From NCBI GenBank assembly GCA_009841405.1, contig VXLV01000140.1, forward strand, positions 1 through 60,412: DNA of 60,412 bases. The letters run 5' to 3'. The notes below the pieces were generated by a model. The model made no database searches, was not told the origin of the DNA, and was given only the letters and a program-made list of their open reading frames with translations. The stretch comes from Chloroflexota bacterium (lineage in GTDB: Bacteria > Chloroflexota > Anaerolineae > Aggregatilineales > Phototrophicaceae). The position numbers and the translations under genes were made by a program. Shown here one piece after another: positions 34,966 through 44,359 of this stretch. Numbering within the stretch: position 1 is the stretch's first letter; every line of letters begins with the position of its first letter.

Positions 34966-36544
34966 CAGCAAACTGAAACTCGGTGGCGCGCCCGGCGAGC
35001 AAGAAATCGAGCACGATTGAATCCACCAAACGTTCCACCGGCGCCAAGTCATCGGTGAAAACGATGTCGCTTTCCCCCACCTGTACCAGCGCGGCGGCCG
35101 CATCCTCCAGAATGTCATACAGGCGCGGGTCGACGGCGTCGACGGGATGCGCGAGGTTCGCGCGCAAATTCTCCGAGCGGGTGGGTTGCCTGGTCGCCAC
35201 CAATATGGTGTTAAAGGATTGCGGCACGTCAAGCGCGTGCACGCTCGGATACACCTGCAGCAGCGTGCTGCTCAGCGCGTCCACCAGGCGCCGGTCAGTG
35301 TCGGTACGACCAACGTTGATTGCGACCACGCCCTTGTCGCTAAGCCGCGCCTTCACTTCCGCGAAGAACTCGACTGTCGTCAGGTGCCAGGGAATATAAG
35401 GCGGGCGGTAGGCGTCTATGCCGATCACGCTGAACTCGCCATCGAGCTGGTTCAACAGGAAACGCCCGTCGCCGACCTGAGTTGTCAGGCTGGGCATGGC
35501 GCTCGCGTTCATGTCGAAGAATTCCGCGCCCACCGCGACAATTTCGGGATCAAGCTCGATGCCGACAATCGCGATGTCGCCGTAAATCTCAATGTGCTGC
35601 CGCGGAATCGTGCCCGCTGCCAAGCCGATCAGCAGCAGCGACGTGACTTCGTCCGCGCGAAAGAGCGCCTCGTTGAAATATGGCGCCGCCAGAAAATAGT
35701 CCCACGTGCCGTCGTAGAACACCTCGTCGGCGTGCCACTGGCTGTGTATGCCTTGCCCCTCGTTCAAGTAGAGGTAGCGATAGCCGGCGGCGTCTTCCTG
35801 CGCCTGGATATAGTTGTATGCGCTCTCGCCGTCGTAGATCAAGCGCGCGCCCGTTCTCGGCTGCCTCAGCGGGCTTGCAAGCGCAGACGGCGCGAGCAGA
35901 GCGACCAGGGCTGGCATGGCAAGGTATAGCAGCGCGCGCCGGCGCTCCAAGCGCGCAAGAGCGAAGACTGCGATCAAGAAAAGGAGACCGGAGAACAGTA
36001 GAAAGGTCCGCGTTGTGCCTATACTTGGGATCGTTACCAACACTGGAAGAAAAGTGCCGCACAAGCTGCCCAGTGTGCTGATCGCGTATACTTGGCCCGC
36101 GATTCGGCCGCTGGTCGCCACGTCGGCGACAGCCAGGCGAATGACAAATGGCGACACCATGCCGAGCAGCGTAATGGGCGCGGAAAACAGGACCAGGATG
36201 ACGATGAACGACCCCAGCGCCAGCGCGGCTTCAGCGCCGAAGACCGCTTCCGCGGCGCGCGTGATGACAGGCCGCCCAAGCAGCGGAATCAGCGCGCTCA
36301 AGAATGCGGCCCAGAGTATAATCTGCAGCATGACTGCGGCGCGGGGCATCCTGTCCGCCAGGCGGCCGCCCGCGAAATAGCCAAGCGTCAGGTAGAGCAG
36401 CATCAGGCCGATGACATTTGCCCAGACCAGATTGCTGTTGCCGAATACGTTGCCCAACAGCCGCGACGCTGATAGCTCAATGGCCAGGGTCGTCATACCG
36501 CTGAAGAAGGCTATCGTGTACAGGTATCGCTTGCTAATCTGCAT
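34958..36544 (-). CDS. Membrane protein fused to a spermidine-synthase-like domain
   Basis: The 528-residue protein has an N-terminal MFS-like half of about seven transmembrane helices (1-230; GYFAGGRLADRMPRA in an early loop) and a C-terminal Rossmann methyltransferase-like half with the polyamine-synthase landmarks GIELDPEIVAVG, VGDGRFLLNQ and a D-A-Y segment before PWHLTTVEFF. Members annotated as fused MFS/spermidine synthase are widespread and not shown to make polyamines. The DUF1461 gene follows with an 8-nt overlap. Substrate unknown. Confidence 0.8.
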   Translation of the reverse strand: MQISKRYLYTIAFFSGMTTLAIELSASRLLGNVFGNSNLVWANVIGLMLLYLTLGYFAGGRLADRMPRAAVMLQIILWAAFLSALIPLLGRPVITRAAEAVFGAEAALALGSFIVILVLFSAPITLLGMVSPFVIRLAVADVATSGRIAGQVYAISTLGSLCGTFLPVLVTIPSIGTTRTFLLFSGLLFLIAVFALARLERRRALLYLAMPALVALLAPSALASPLRQPRTGARLIYDGESAYNYIQAQEDAAGYRYLYLNEGQGIHSQWHADEVFYDGTWDYFLAAPYFNEALFRADEVTSLLLIGLAAGTIPRQHIEIYGDIAIVGIELDPEIVAVGAEFFDMNASAMPSLTTQVGDGRFLLNQLDGEFSVIGIDAYRPPYIPWHLTTVEFFAEVKARLSDKGVVAINVGRTDTDRRLVDALSSTLLQVYPSVHALDVPQSFNTILVATRQPTRSENLRANLAHPVDAVDPRLYDILEDAAAALVQVGESDIVFTDDLAPVERLVDSIVLDFLLAGRATEFQFADE

Positions 36545-36640
36545 TTCAGCTCACAACGCGCACAGTTTCAAGTCCGGACGCGGCGCCTGCGAGTGGCGCG
36601 CGCCAGTTAGCCATTATGCGACCCAGAAGGCAAAAAATCA

Positions 36641-37324
36641 ATGAAGCTACAGATCGCGGTCGCCACCATCGGCCGCGCGCCCGATATCGCGCGGGTCGCT
36701 GCCGAAGCGCTAGCGGCCGAGGTTGCCAGCGAGAGCGCTCACGTCAAACGCGCCTTGGATGCTGGCTACACCTACGTTGCGCTTGCGGACGGGAGTGTCG
36801 CAGGGTTTGTCAGCAACTTTATAACTTGCGATGGACTGGGCGGCAGCCGCTTTGAGCTGGACCTATTGGCAGTCGCGCCGGGCTGGCAGGGGCGCGGCAT
36901 CGGCGCTCGGCTAGTGGGACGCAGCATGAAAGCGGCGCGTCTCACCGACGCAAGGACCATACGCGCGCTGGTCCGCCGTGACAACTCGCCCATGCAGCGT
37001 GTCTGCGCTCGCAGCGGCTTGCAGCGTTCCGCCCGCGCTTTTCAACTTTGGGTGAGCCGGGCTCCGCAGCCGGCCGGCAAAAGCGCTCGCGATCACGCGG
37101 CGCGGGTCATCGCCGTCGATACATTGACCTACGGCGGCTACTGGCTCGAGGGCGCGCTGAGCCAATCCGCCATTGACGCCGCGCGAAGTCTGCTGCGCGC
37201 TCAACCCGCCCGCAGCGTCATTGGCGCGGTCGTCGCGGAACAAGACCGGCGCGCTATCGACTTACTGCGAGCGAATGCATTTGTTCGTATGGGCGAATTC
37301 GACTGGTGGTCGCTCAGCCTGTGA
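36641..37324 (+). CDS. GNAT acetyltransferase with a degenerate second GNAT half
   Basis: The 227-residue protein has an N-terminal GNAT domain with the acetyl-CoA loop in VAPGWQGRGIGARLV (about 80-94) and RALVRRDNSPMQRVCARSGLQ. The C-terminal half (about 150-227) ends SVIGAVVAEQDRRAIDLLRANAFVRMGEF, which resembles the second part of a GNAT fold but lacks the Q/RxxGxG motif. It therefore looks like an active/inactive pair in one chain. It is divergent from the spermidine-synthase-like gene and its 3' end overlaps the flavoenzyme gene by 11 nt. Substrate unknown. Confidence 0.75.
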   Translation: MKLQIAVATIGRAPDIARVAAEALAAEVASESAHVKRALDAGYTYVALADGSVAGFVSNFITCDGLGGSRFELDLLAVAPGWQGRGIGARLVGRSMKAARLTDARTIRALVRRDNSPMQRVCARSGLQRSARAFQLWVSRAPQPAGKSARDHAARVIAVDTLTYGGYWLEGALSQSAIDAARSLLRAQPARSVIGAVVAEQDRRAIDLLRANAFVRMGEFDWWSLSL

Positions 37325-38459
37325 AGCGCGCAATCTTGAAGAGGCTGTCATTGTGGGGCGTGTCGCCGTCCAGCGCGATCTCGCACAGCATCTTGCCGAC
37401 GGTGGTGCTGAATTTGAAGCCGTGGCCGCTGAATCCGGCGCCGATCGCGACGTGCGCATGTTCGGGATGCTTGTCCACGATGAAATGCTCGTCGGGCGTC
37501 TGCGTGTACAGGCAGATGCGACTTTCCCGGACCGGCGCCCCCGCGATGCCGGGGATATGCGCGCGCATAAAAGGGCGCAACGCCGCGACATTTTCCTCGT
37601 CCGGTTCGCGGCTGATCTCGGCAGGATTCGGATACGCGGGCCCGCCATGGAAGGCGATCTTGAAGCCCGAGCCGCCGTGCGAGGGGATGCCGTAAATCGA
37701 TTCTGGAAACAGACCGGCGACATGGGCGATCCACACCGGACAATTCTCGGCCTGATACGGCGCCATCTCGGTCGGCGCCATGAAATTCAACTGACAGCGC
37801 AAGGGCGCGAGGGGCAAGTCCAGGCCGGTCTGCTGCAACAGGCGCTTCGCCCAGGCGCCGGCGGTCACGATTAATCGGCCCGCAGAATACGCTTCGTTTG
37901 CCGTCGAGACCGCGACGCTGTTGGACCCCACATCAATTGCTGTAACCGCGGTCCCCTCTTTGACGACGGCGCCCTTGGCTTTTGCCAAATTGATATGACC
38001 GAGCACGGCTTTCGACGCTTTGACGAAGCCGCTTTCTGGCTGATAAAGCGCTTTAAAGTCGTCGGCCAGGCGGAATTGCGGAAACCTGGCGCTGGCCTCG
38101 GCGGGAGTTAGCAGCTCGTAGGGCAAGCCGCTCGCACGCATCGCCGCGATCGTGGCTTCCAGCGATGCCTCGCCGGGCGGGCCGAAATCAAGCCCGCCTG
38201 TCTGAACGACTAGCTGCTCGCCCAATTTGTCCTGCACGTCGAACCAGAGCGGGAAGGTATCCTTTGCTAACTCCACATATTCAGGATGGTCATAGGCATA
38301 GCGAATAATCCGCGAATGGCCGTAGGAGCTGCCCTGGCGATGATCGAGCGCGAACTGTTCCAGCAGCAGGACGCGCTGCCCGCGCTGGCGCAGATAGTAG
38401 GTTGCGGCGCTGCCCATCGCGCCCGCGCCGATCACAATAGCGTCAAAGACTTGGGGCAT
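37314..38459 (-). CDS. Sarcosine oxidase/N-methyltryptophan oxidase-like flavoenzyme
   Basis: The 381-residue protein starts with an FAD-binding dinucleotide fold (AIVIGAGAMGSAATYYL) and matches monomeric sarcosine oxidase and SolA throughout: GSSYGHSRIIRYAY, HGGSGFKIAFHGG, and ICLYTQTPDEHFIVD, whose Cys corresponds to the covalent flavin Cys as I remember it. Such enzymes oxidise N-methyl amino acids, giving formaldehyde and peroxide. No folate or formaldehyde enzyme is adjacent. Substrate is not predictable. Confidence 0.87.
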   Translation of the reverse strand: MPQVFDAIVIGAGAMGSAATYYLRQRGQRVLLLEQFALDHRQGSSYGHSRIIRYAYDHPEYVELAKDTFPLWFDVQDKLGEQLVVQTGGLDFGPPGEASLEATIAAMRASGLPYELLTPAEASARFPQFRLADDFKALYQPESGFVKASKAVLGHINLAKAKGAVVKEGTAVTAIDVGSNSVAVSTANEAYSAGRLIVTAGAWAKRLLQQTGLDLPLAPLRCQLNFMAPTEMAPYQAENCPVWIAHVAGLFPESIYGIPSHGGSGFKIAFHGGPAYPNPAEISREPDEENVAALRPFMRAHIPGIAGAPVRESRICLYTQTPDEHFIVDKHPEHAHVAIGAGFSGHGFKFSTTVGKMLCEIALDGDTPHNDSLFKIARFTG

Positions 38460-38477
38460 ACCACGCCTGCCTTTCGC

Positions 38478-39731
38478 CTAGATTGGCCGCTGCTCGAGGG
38501 CGGCGGCTATGTCATCGTCCTTGCGCGCGACCAGGGTCGGAATCTTGGCCAATTGTAACATGCCGCGCAGTTCGCTCGAGTTCAGCCGCGAACTGAACGA
38601 CTGCGGGTCTACGAATACACAAATCGGCCGAATACCGCGGCGTATCATCACTTGCGCTTCGTTGATCCAGTCCATTTCGAGCGAAGAGGTAACTATCATC
38701 ACCGTGGCGCCGCGGGTGAACTGGTGTGTCTCCAGCGAGAGCATTTCGCTCAGCGAAAGGGTGGATGTGCTGCGCGCTACCGCCAGCGCTTGCAAGACGC
38801 GAGTGAGTTGGCGGTTGCCGCGCTCAGGCTGGAATACCTGGCGATAGGGCGTGTAGGCGACGTAACCGACGACGCGTTCATCATCGATAAAGTACTTGGC
38901 GAGCGAAGCGGCGATGATCGCCCCGTACTCCTCTGTCGACGGCGGCAAGCGATAGGTCGAGGGCGCCAGGCCGCCGCTTTGCCGCATGCGCTGCGCCGCC
39001 GGGTCTTCGACCAGCGAACCCGCGGAAAAGTCGCTGAACAGCCAGATGTCCACCAGCGGATCCAACTCGAATTCCTTGACCATGATATCGCCGGTGCGCG
39101 CGGTCGAGCGCCAGTGAATGCGGTTGATGCTGTCGCCGGGCACGTAATCGCGGATGCTGCTGGCGTTGGTGGTGATCTGGTGCGTCAGTCGCCGTTGGGC
39201 GTCCCCGCCGGACAAGAAGCCGACCGGCAGTTCAACCCGATTCAGCTCGACTGTCATGGGATACACGAGCAGGCGATCGGTCGCGCCGATGCGTCGCGGC
39301 GAACGAAACAAGCCAAAGGGATCACCGGAAACCACCGTGATCGGTCCCAGCTGAAATTCGCCGCGGACGGCGCAAATGGTGTTGACCTCCCAGGTATGCT
39401 CCTTGCCGCTCACCAGTGAGGGCACGATATGGCTGGCTTGATGACCCGGCAGGTCAGAGTGATCGCGGATCTCCAGCCAGAGCTTGGGAAATAGTCCTGT
39501 CTTGCGGACGCCGAAAGATTCCTGGAAGACGCGACCGACTTGCGAACGGCGCGTGCGGGTTGTGCGGCGCAGCGCGATGCCGCGCAAGGACAGCCAGGTC
39601 CAGACAAAGGACAGGCACATGACCGCGCCTATCACGTAGGCGATATTGAATAATTCGGCGCGACCAGTGAACAGCGCCGTCAGCAGACAGACTATCGTCA
39701 AAAAGTACAGCGCGTTGCGGCGGCCGGGCAT
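38478..39731 (-). CDS. DUF58 domain protein, MoxR partner
   Basis: The 417-residue protein has two N-terminal transmembrane helices (about 7-45), then a beta-rich segment and the DUF58 core with IRDYVPGDSINRIHWRSTARTG (about 190-211) leading into a vWA-like fold (VDIWLFSDFS). DUF58 and MoxR genes are typically paired. The MoxR gene ends 6 nt upstream, so the two are co-transcribed. The role of the pair is generally thought to be chaperone-like assembly of envelope or metallo-enzymes; no target gene is obvious here. Confidence 0.88.
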   Translation of the reverse strand: MPGRRNALYFLTIVCLLTALFTGRAELFNIAYVIGAVMCLSFVWTWLSLRGIALRRTTRTRRSQVGRVFQESFGVRKTGLFPKLWLEIRDHSDLPGHQASHIVPSLVSGKEHTWEVNTICAVRGEFQLGPITVVSGDPFGLFRSPRRIGATDRLLVYPMTVELNRVELPVGFLSGGDAQRRLTHQITTNASSIRDYVPGDSINRIHWRSTARTGDIMVKEFELDPLVDIWLFSDFSAGSLVEDPAAQRMRQSGGLAPSTYRLPPSTEEYGAIIAASLAKYFIDDERVVGYVAYTPYRQVFQPERGNRQLTRVLQALAVARSTSTLSLSEMLSLETHQFTRGATVMIVTSSLEMDWINEAQVMIRRGIRPICVFVDPQSFSSRLNSSELRGMLQLAKIPTLVARKDDDIAAALEQRPI

Positions 39732-39737
39732 GCGACC

Positions 39738-40736
39738 CTACCGAACGGACGAGCCGGGCACAGGCGTGGTTTGCAGGATGTCGTTTACGATCGTTCGCGA
39801 TGTGATGTTCTTGATGCGCGCCGCCGGCCCGACGATGATTCGATGCGCCAGCGTGACCTCGGCCAGCGCTTTGACGTCGTCCGGGATGACGAAGTCGCGC
39901 CCGGTCATGGCCGCGCGCGCCTGCGCTGTGCGAAATAACGCCAGCGACCCGCGCGGGCTGCTGCCAAGATAGACATCGGCGTGACGCCGCGACGCCGTGA
40001 TAAGATTGATGATGTACTGCTGCACTTCATTGGCGACGTAAACATCTTTGATCTGCTGTTGCGCAGCCAGCAATTCCTTCAGAGACACCACTTGCTGCAG
40101 ATTCTGAATCGGATGCTGATATTGCTGTGAGGATAGTATCTTTAGTTCGTCCGCCGGCTGCGGATAGCCCATCTGAATGCGAACCAGAAAACGGTCGAGC
40201 TGTGCCTCCGGCAAGGGAAAGGTGCCCTCATACTCGATGGGGTTTTGCGTCGCCATAATCAGAAAGGGATTGCTGAGCCGATACGTGACGCCGTCAACGG
40301 TCATCTGCCCTTCTTCCATAGCCTCCAGCAGGGCCGACTGCGTCTTCGGCGTGGCGCGGTTGATCTCGTCCGCCAGCACAATCTGCGCCATGATGGGGCC
40401 GGGACGAAACTCGAATTCGCGCGTCTTGGGGTTGTAAATCGAAACCCCGGTGATATCTGACGGCAGCATATCCGGCGTAAACTGGATTCGATTGAAGGTA
40501 CAGCCCACCGCGCGCGCCAGGGACTTGGCCAACATGGTCTTGCCGACGCCGGGGATGTCTTCCAGCAAAATATGCCCGCGGCAGAGCAAGCCCAGGGTCG
40601 TCAGCCGGATTTCATTCGCCTTGCCCAATATCACCTGGCCGACGCTGTTGGTCACCCGTTCCGCGATTTCTTGCACCGACGCTGTCGTTTGCCGAACAGC
40701 AGCCGTTCGTCGAGTCGCAGGGTATTGTTCACCCAT
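39738..40736 (-). CDS. MoxR-family AAA+ ATPase
   Basis: The 332-residue protein has [20 protein letters not shown] (Walker A), [20 protein letters not shown] (Walker B with the MoxR signature), [23 protein letters not shown], and a C-terminal lid domain. The N-terminal 20 residues are not conserved. Partner of the following DUF58 gene. A minus-strand TATACT lies about 45 nt upstream of the start but no clear -35 was found. Confidence 0.92.
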   Translation of the reverse strand: MGEQYPATRRTAAVRQTTASVQEIAERVTNSVGQVILGKANEIRLTTLGLLCRGHILLEDIPGVGKTMLAKSLARAVGCTFNRIQFTPDMLPSDITGVSIYNPKTREFEFRPGPIMAQIVLADEINRATPKTQSALLEAMEEGQMTVDGVTYRLSNPFLIMATQNPIEYEGTFPLPEAQLDRFLVRIQMGYPQPADELKILSSQQYQHPIQNLQQVVSLKELLAAQQQIKDVYVANEVQQYIINLITASRRHADVYLGSSPRGSLALFRTAQARAAMTGRDFVIPDDVKALAEVTLAHRIIVGPAARIKNITSRTIVNDILQTTPVPGSSVR

Positions 40737-41113
40737 CGATCACTACCCGCTTGTGTCCGATTGCACAATCAGATTCTAGTATAGCGGAATACCTCGTCAT
40801 CGCTTCCCACGCGTCGCCTTCGTTTGAGATTCGATTTGTCGTCCGCTTGCTGATTAGTCCTGGTCAAGTATAATGAAGCACAGTCCGAACCAGTATGGCA
40901 ACTTTATCCTGGTATGGTTTCTGGACTGCGCGGCCTGCTCTTTTTGTCAACAGCCAGCTTAGCAAAAGGCGCGACGCTTCCACAGCGCCAGTTTGCCGGG
41001 GAATGCCGCAGGCTGGCGCGTACACTTGACATGAATCAGAGATTTGTGGCCATCCGTGAAAGTATCATCGCGTTGCGCGCCTGTGAGCGGAGCGCGCGCG
41101 AAAGGGTAGAGCC
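40737..41113. other. 377-nt divergent region between moxR and the Roadblock gene
   Basis: It contains a plus-strand promoter (40847-40874) leaving a leader of roughly 230 nt. Within it a 67-codon frame (40914-41117) overlaps the Roadblock TTG by three bases; it has no ribosome site and no recognised sequence, so I leave it out as a gene. No tRNA, hairpin terminator or riboswitch was recognised. Confidence 0.5.
40847..40874 (+). promoter_or_regulatory. Candidate promoter of the Roadblock-pyrG region
   Basis: TTGCTG (40847-40852), 16-nt spacer, perfect TATAAT (40869-40874). The next annotated start is the TTG at 41114, so the leader would be about 230 nt. Confidence 0.55.
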
Positions 41114-41485
41114 TTGATTGCGTCTCGCGCGGCAAGCATCGAAAAGCGCCTGTATGAATTGCGACAGTTTGGGTCGGACATCGAGGCGGCCGCGGCCATT
41201 AGCGTTGACGGATTGATGATCGCCAGTTCGTTGCCCGAGAGCCTGGGCGACGAGCTTGTGTCGGCAATGTCAGCGGCAATGCTTGCGCTCGGCGAGCGAA
41301 TCGCGCGGGATTTGGGGCGCGGCGCGCTCGACCAAGTTTTCATAAAGGGCGATAATGGCTATGTCTTGATGACGGCCGTGAACGACAAGGCCGTGCTCAC
41401 CGTCTTGGTAGGGGAGGAGGCCAGGCTCGGCCTCGCGCTGCTCGATATGCGGCGGACGGCCGCGACCTTGCGCGACCTGGTTTGA
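41114..41485 (+). CDS. Roadblock/LC7 domain protein
   Basis: The 123-residue single-domain protein has the Roadblock/LC7 profile: an N-terminal helix (LYELRQFGSDIEAAAAISVDGL), MIASSLPESLGDELVSAMSAAM, then DQVFIKGDNGYVLMTAVNDKAVLTVLVGEEARLGL. Such proteins regulate small Ras-like GTPases (for example MglB on MglA) or form homodimer scaffolds. No GTPase or histidine kinase gene adjoins it. The start is TTG with AAAGGG about 9 nt upstream. It is followed by pyrG after 73 nt. Confidence 0.85.
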   Translation: MIASRAASIEKRLYELRQFGSDIEAAAAISVDGLMIASSLPESLGDELVSAMSAAMLALGERIARDLGRGALDQVFIKGDNGYVLMTAVNDKAVLTVLVGEEARLGLALLDMRRTAATLRDLV

Positions 41486-41558
41486 AGGCCGTGGGCAGTC
41501 TTCCGAATAAGCGGCAATGCGACTTTGGGAATCACACTAGCAGGATGGGCGAATTGAC

Positions 41559-43211
41559 GTGAAACCGAAATATATTTTCTGCACGGGTGGCGTGGTCAGT
41601 TCGGTTGGCAAAGGGCTTACGGTCGCCGCCATCGGTCGCATACTAAAGGCGCGCGGGCTAAGGGTCGCCATCCAGAAACTGGACCCCTATCTTAATGTCG
41701 ACCCCGGGACCATGAGCCCCTACCAGCACGGTGAAGTCTTCGTCACGTCGGACGGCGCCGAAGCTGATCTCGATCTTGGGCACTACGAGCGCTTTGTCGA
41801 CGAGAATGTCAGCCGGCTGTCCAACGTCACAGCCGGGCAAGTCTACTTGACGGTCATCGAGAAAGAACGCAAAGGCGACTATCTCGGTGGCACGATACAA
41901 GTTGTGCCGCATATCACCAACGAAATCAAGCGCTGCATCAAGTTGCTGGGCCAGCGCGCGGACGCCGATGTCGTCATCGTCGAGGTCGGCGGCACCGCCG
42001 GCGATATCGAAAGCCTGCCATTCCTGGAGGCGCTACGGCAGCTGCGGACCGAATTCAGCCGGCGCGACACGATGTACGTGCATGTTACCTTTCTGCCGCA
42101 TATTGGGGCGACTGATGAACTCAAGACGAAGCCCACCCAGCACAGCGTCCGCGAATTGCGCGGCATCGGCATCCAGCCGGACGTGATCATCGCGCGCACC
42201 GATTACCCGGTGAATGACGATATCATCAAGAAAATCGCGCTCTTCTGCGATGTTGACCAGGACGCGGTCATTCCCCTGCAAACAGCCGACAATATCTATG
42301 CCGTCCCGCTCATGATAGAGCAACGTGGCCTGGGCGACTATATGCTCGAGCGCTTGCGGCTGGAATCCGAGCCGCCCGATCTGCGCGAATGGGAAGCTAT
42401 CGTCGGCAGATGTCGCGCGGTCAAGGACAAACTGCGGATTGGCATTGTCGGCAAATACGTCGAATTGCATGACGCCTACATGTCGGTGAAGGAATCTGTC
42501 TTTCATGCCGCAGTCAGCCTGGACCAAGATGTGGAGATTTGCTGGATTCACTCAGGCGACCTGGAAAAGGGCAAGCGCCTCGACGAACTAGGCGATTTGG
42601 ACGGCATCATCGTCCCGGGCGGGTTCGGCTATCGCGGCATTGAAGGCAAAATCGCGGCGGCGAAGTTCGCCCGCGAAAACAGAGTCCCCTATTTGGGCTT
42701 ATGCCTGGGCATGCAAGTGATGTGCATCGAATACGCGCGCAATGCGCTCGGGCTGGACGATGCCAACAGTACTGAGTTCGACGTCAGCACGCCGCATCCT
42801 GTGATCGACCTCATGCTGGAGCAGCGCGCTATCACAGACATGGGCGGCACCATGCGGCTCGGCGAATATCCCTGCCAGCTCCAGCCCAATTCCGCCGCGG
42901 CGCAAGCCTACGGAAGGGAGCAAATCCTGGAGCGTCATCGGCATCGGTGGGAGTTCAATAATGTCTATCGCGATGTTTTCTCCGCTAACGGCGTCTACTT
43001 CAGCGGCTTGAGCCCCGATAGCGTGCTGGTGGAAATCGCCGAGTTGGAAGATCATCCCTTCATGCTCGGCTCGCAGTTCCACCCCGAATTTCTCAGTCGG
43101 CCAAATCGGCCTCATCCCCTGTTTCTGGCCTTTGTTGAAGCGTCAGCCGAATACCGGGACGAGATGGGCAGAATTCGCGAAGCGCCCGCTTGGGGCGTCG
43201 ACTCGGCTTGA
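41559..43211 (+). CDS. pyrG: CTP synthase
   Basis: Aminates UTP to CTP with glutamine nitrogen. The 550-residue protein has an N-terminal amidoligase (KYIFCTGGVVSSVGKGLTVAAIG, LDPYLNVDPGTMSPYQHGEVF, VEVGGTVGD-like VEVGGTAGDIES) and a C-terminal class I glutamine amidotransferase with the nucleophile in GLCLGMQVM and SQFHPEFLSRP. The start is GTG at 41559 with a weak AGGATGGG site. All catalytic residues are seen. Confidence 0.98.
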   Translation: MKPKYIFCTGGVVSSVGKGLTVAAIGRILKARGLRVAIQKLDPYLNVDPGTMSPYQHGEVFVTSDGAEADLDLGHYERFVDENVSRLSNVTAGQVYLTVIEKERKGDYLGGTIQVVPHITNEIKRCIKLLGQRADADVVIVEVGGTAGDIESLPFLEALRQLRTEFSRRDTMYVHVTFLPHIGATDELKTKPTQHSVRELRGIGIQPDVIIARTDYPVNDDIIKKIALFCDVDQDAVIPLQTADNIYAVPLMIEQRGLGDYMLERLRLESEPPDLREWEAIVGRCRAVKDKLRIGIVGKYVELHDAYMSVKESVFHAAVSLDQDVEICWIHSGDLEKGKRLDELGDLDGIIVPGGFGYRGIEGKIAAAKFARENRVPYLGLCLGMQVMCIEYARNALGLDDANSTEFDVSTPHPVIDLMLEQRAITDMGGTMRLGEYPCQLQPNSAAAQAYGREQILERHRHRWEFNNVYRDVFSANGVYFSGLSPDSVLVEIAELEDHPFMLGSQFHPEFLSRPNRPHPLFLAFVEASAEYRDEMGRIREAPAWGVDSA

Positions 43212-43273
43212 ACCTTTTGTAGGCTTACGGGCGGCGGGCCGCGCCGACAGCCAGGCCCAGCCCAGAGAATGAG

Positions 43274-44326
43274 ATGCCACTGATGTCCGTGCGCGACTTC
43301 ATCACTGCCATTCCCAAAGCCGAATTGAACCTGCAATTGACTGGCGCTTTTCGCCGCGAAAGCCTGCTGATGATCGCGCGTCAGAACGAAGTCCCGTCGC
43401 AGCGGGAGGACTTTGAGCAATGGCTGGCGCTTGTCGATCAGCCTGATTTCGCGCGTCTCGATGAAATCGCGCGCGAGGCTGGCAGCTGGGTGATGTACCC
43501 GGAAGACATCGCGCTTGTCGTCTACGACATGGGTCTGGCGCTGTCCAAGCAGAATGTTCGCTATGCCGAGGTTATGGTGGCGCCGCCGGACTTCATCGGA
43601 TCCGCCCACATGAATTTCGACGCCTTCATCGACGCGCTTAACGACGGCCGCGACCGTGTGCTGCGCGCCTGGGATGTCGACCTGGCGTGGATTTTGTGCA
43701 TCCCCTGGGACAATCCGCGCGCCGGCGATGATGTCGCCCGCTGGGCGACCGGCGCAGCTGGGAAGCTCGGCAATGTGGTCGGCATGGGGCTCATCGGTTT
43801 GGAGGGCGCGCAGCCATTGGGGCAATTCCGCCGCGCCTTTGACACGGCAAGGAAAAAAGAAATCTACACGATTGTGAACGCCGGCAGCAGCCTGGGCGCC
43901 GCAGGCGTTGAAGAGGCGCTTGCGGAATTGTCGCCGCATCGCTTAACGGACTCTTGGGGCATCGCCGGGAACAGCGCAATCCGCGACAGCCTTGCGGAAA
44001 AGGAGATTCCAATTGTCGTCTCCTTGCACCGCGCCCTGCGGCTGGGGCTGATACCGGCCGCCGCCGACTATCCCTTACGTCAACTGAAGGACAGCGGCGT
44101 GCAGGTTCTGCTTTCGTCGGGCATGCCCTCGCTTCTGGGCGCGAACCTGATCGACGAATACGAGCTAGCGCATTCGGCCTGCGGGCTGGAGATCGAGGCC
44201 CTCATTCAGCTCATGCGGCAGTCGATTGAGCTGGCATACCTGGATTCGGAGCGCAAGGACAAGCTGCTGCTGCGCTTCGACCGGGACGTGAAGACGGCGC
44301 GCCGCATGCTGCTGACCGGCGACTGA
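43274..44326 (+). CDS. Adenosine-deaminase-fold protein lacking the metal ligands (probable pseudoenzyme)
   Basis: The 350-residue protein aligns along its length with adenosine deaminase/adenine deaminase: IPKAEL at 13-18, RYAEVMVAP (96-104), GLIGLEG (172-178) and GANLIDEYELA (289-299). But every catalytic landmark is changed: HxH is N19-x-Q21; HAGE is N202-A-G-S; the GHG region near 225-229 reads TDSWG; DDP is G283-M-P. With the five metal ligands and the catalytic Glu absent, deaminase activity is not expected. The frame is open and conserved in scaffold, so it is not a decayed gene. It follows pyrG. A binding or regulatory role for a nucleoside is possible. Confidence 0.82.
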   Translation: MPLMSVRDFITAIPKAELNLQLTGAFRRESLLMIARQNEVPSQREDFEQWLALVDQPDFARLDEIAREAGSWVMYPEDIALVVYDMGLALSKQNVRYAEVMVAPPDFIGSAHMNFDAFIDALNDGRDRVLRAWDVDLAWILCIPWDNPRAGDDVARWATGAAGKLGNVVGMGLIGLEGAQPLGQFRRAFDTARKKEIYTIVNAGSSLGAAGVEEALAELSPHRLTDSWGIAGNSAIRDSLAEKEIPIVVSLHRALRLGLIPAAADYPLRQLKDSGVQVLLSSGMPSLLGANLIDEYELAHSACGLEIEALIQLMRQSIELAYLDSERKDKLLLRFDRDVKTARRMLLTGD

Positions 44327-44359
44327 CCGATCCGCCTCGGCTTCGCCAGCTTCGGTCGC

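Noticed and set aside
40914..41117. 67-codon frame before the Roadblock gene
   Set aside because: Its stop overlaps the Roadblock TTG but there is no ribosome site or conserved sequence; kept only as a possible leader peptide in the findings.
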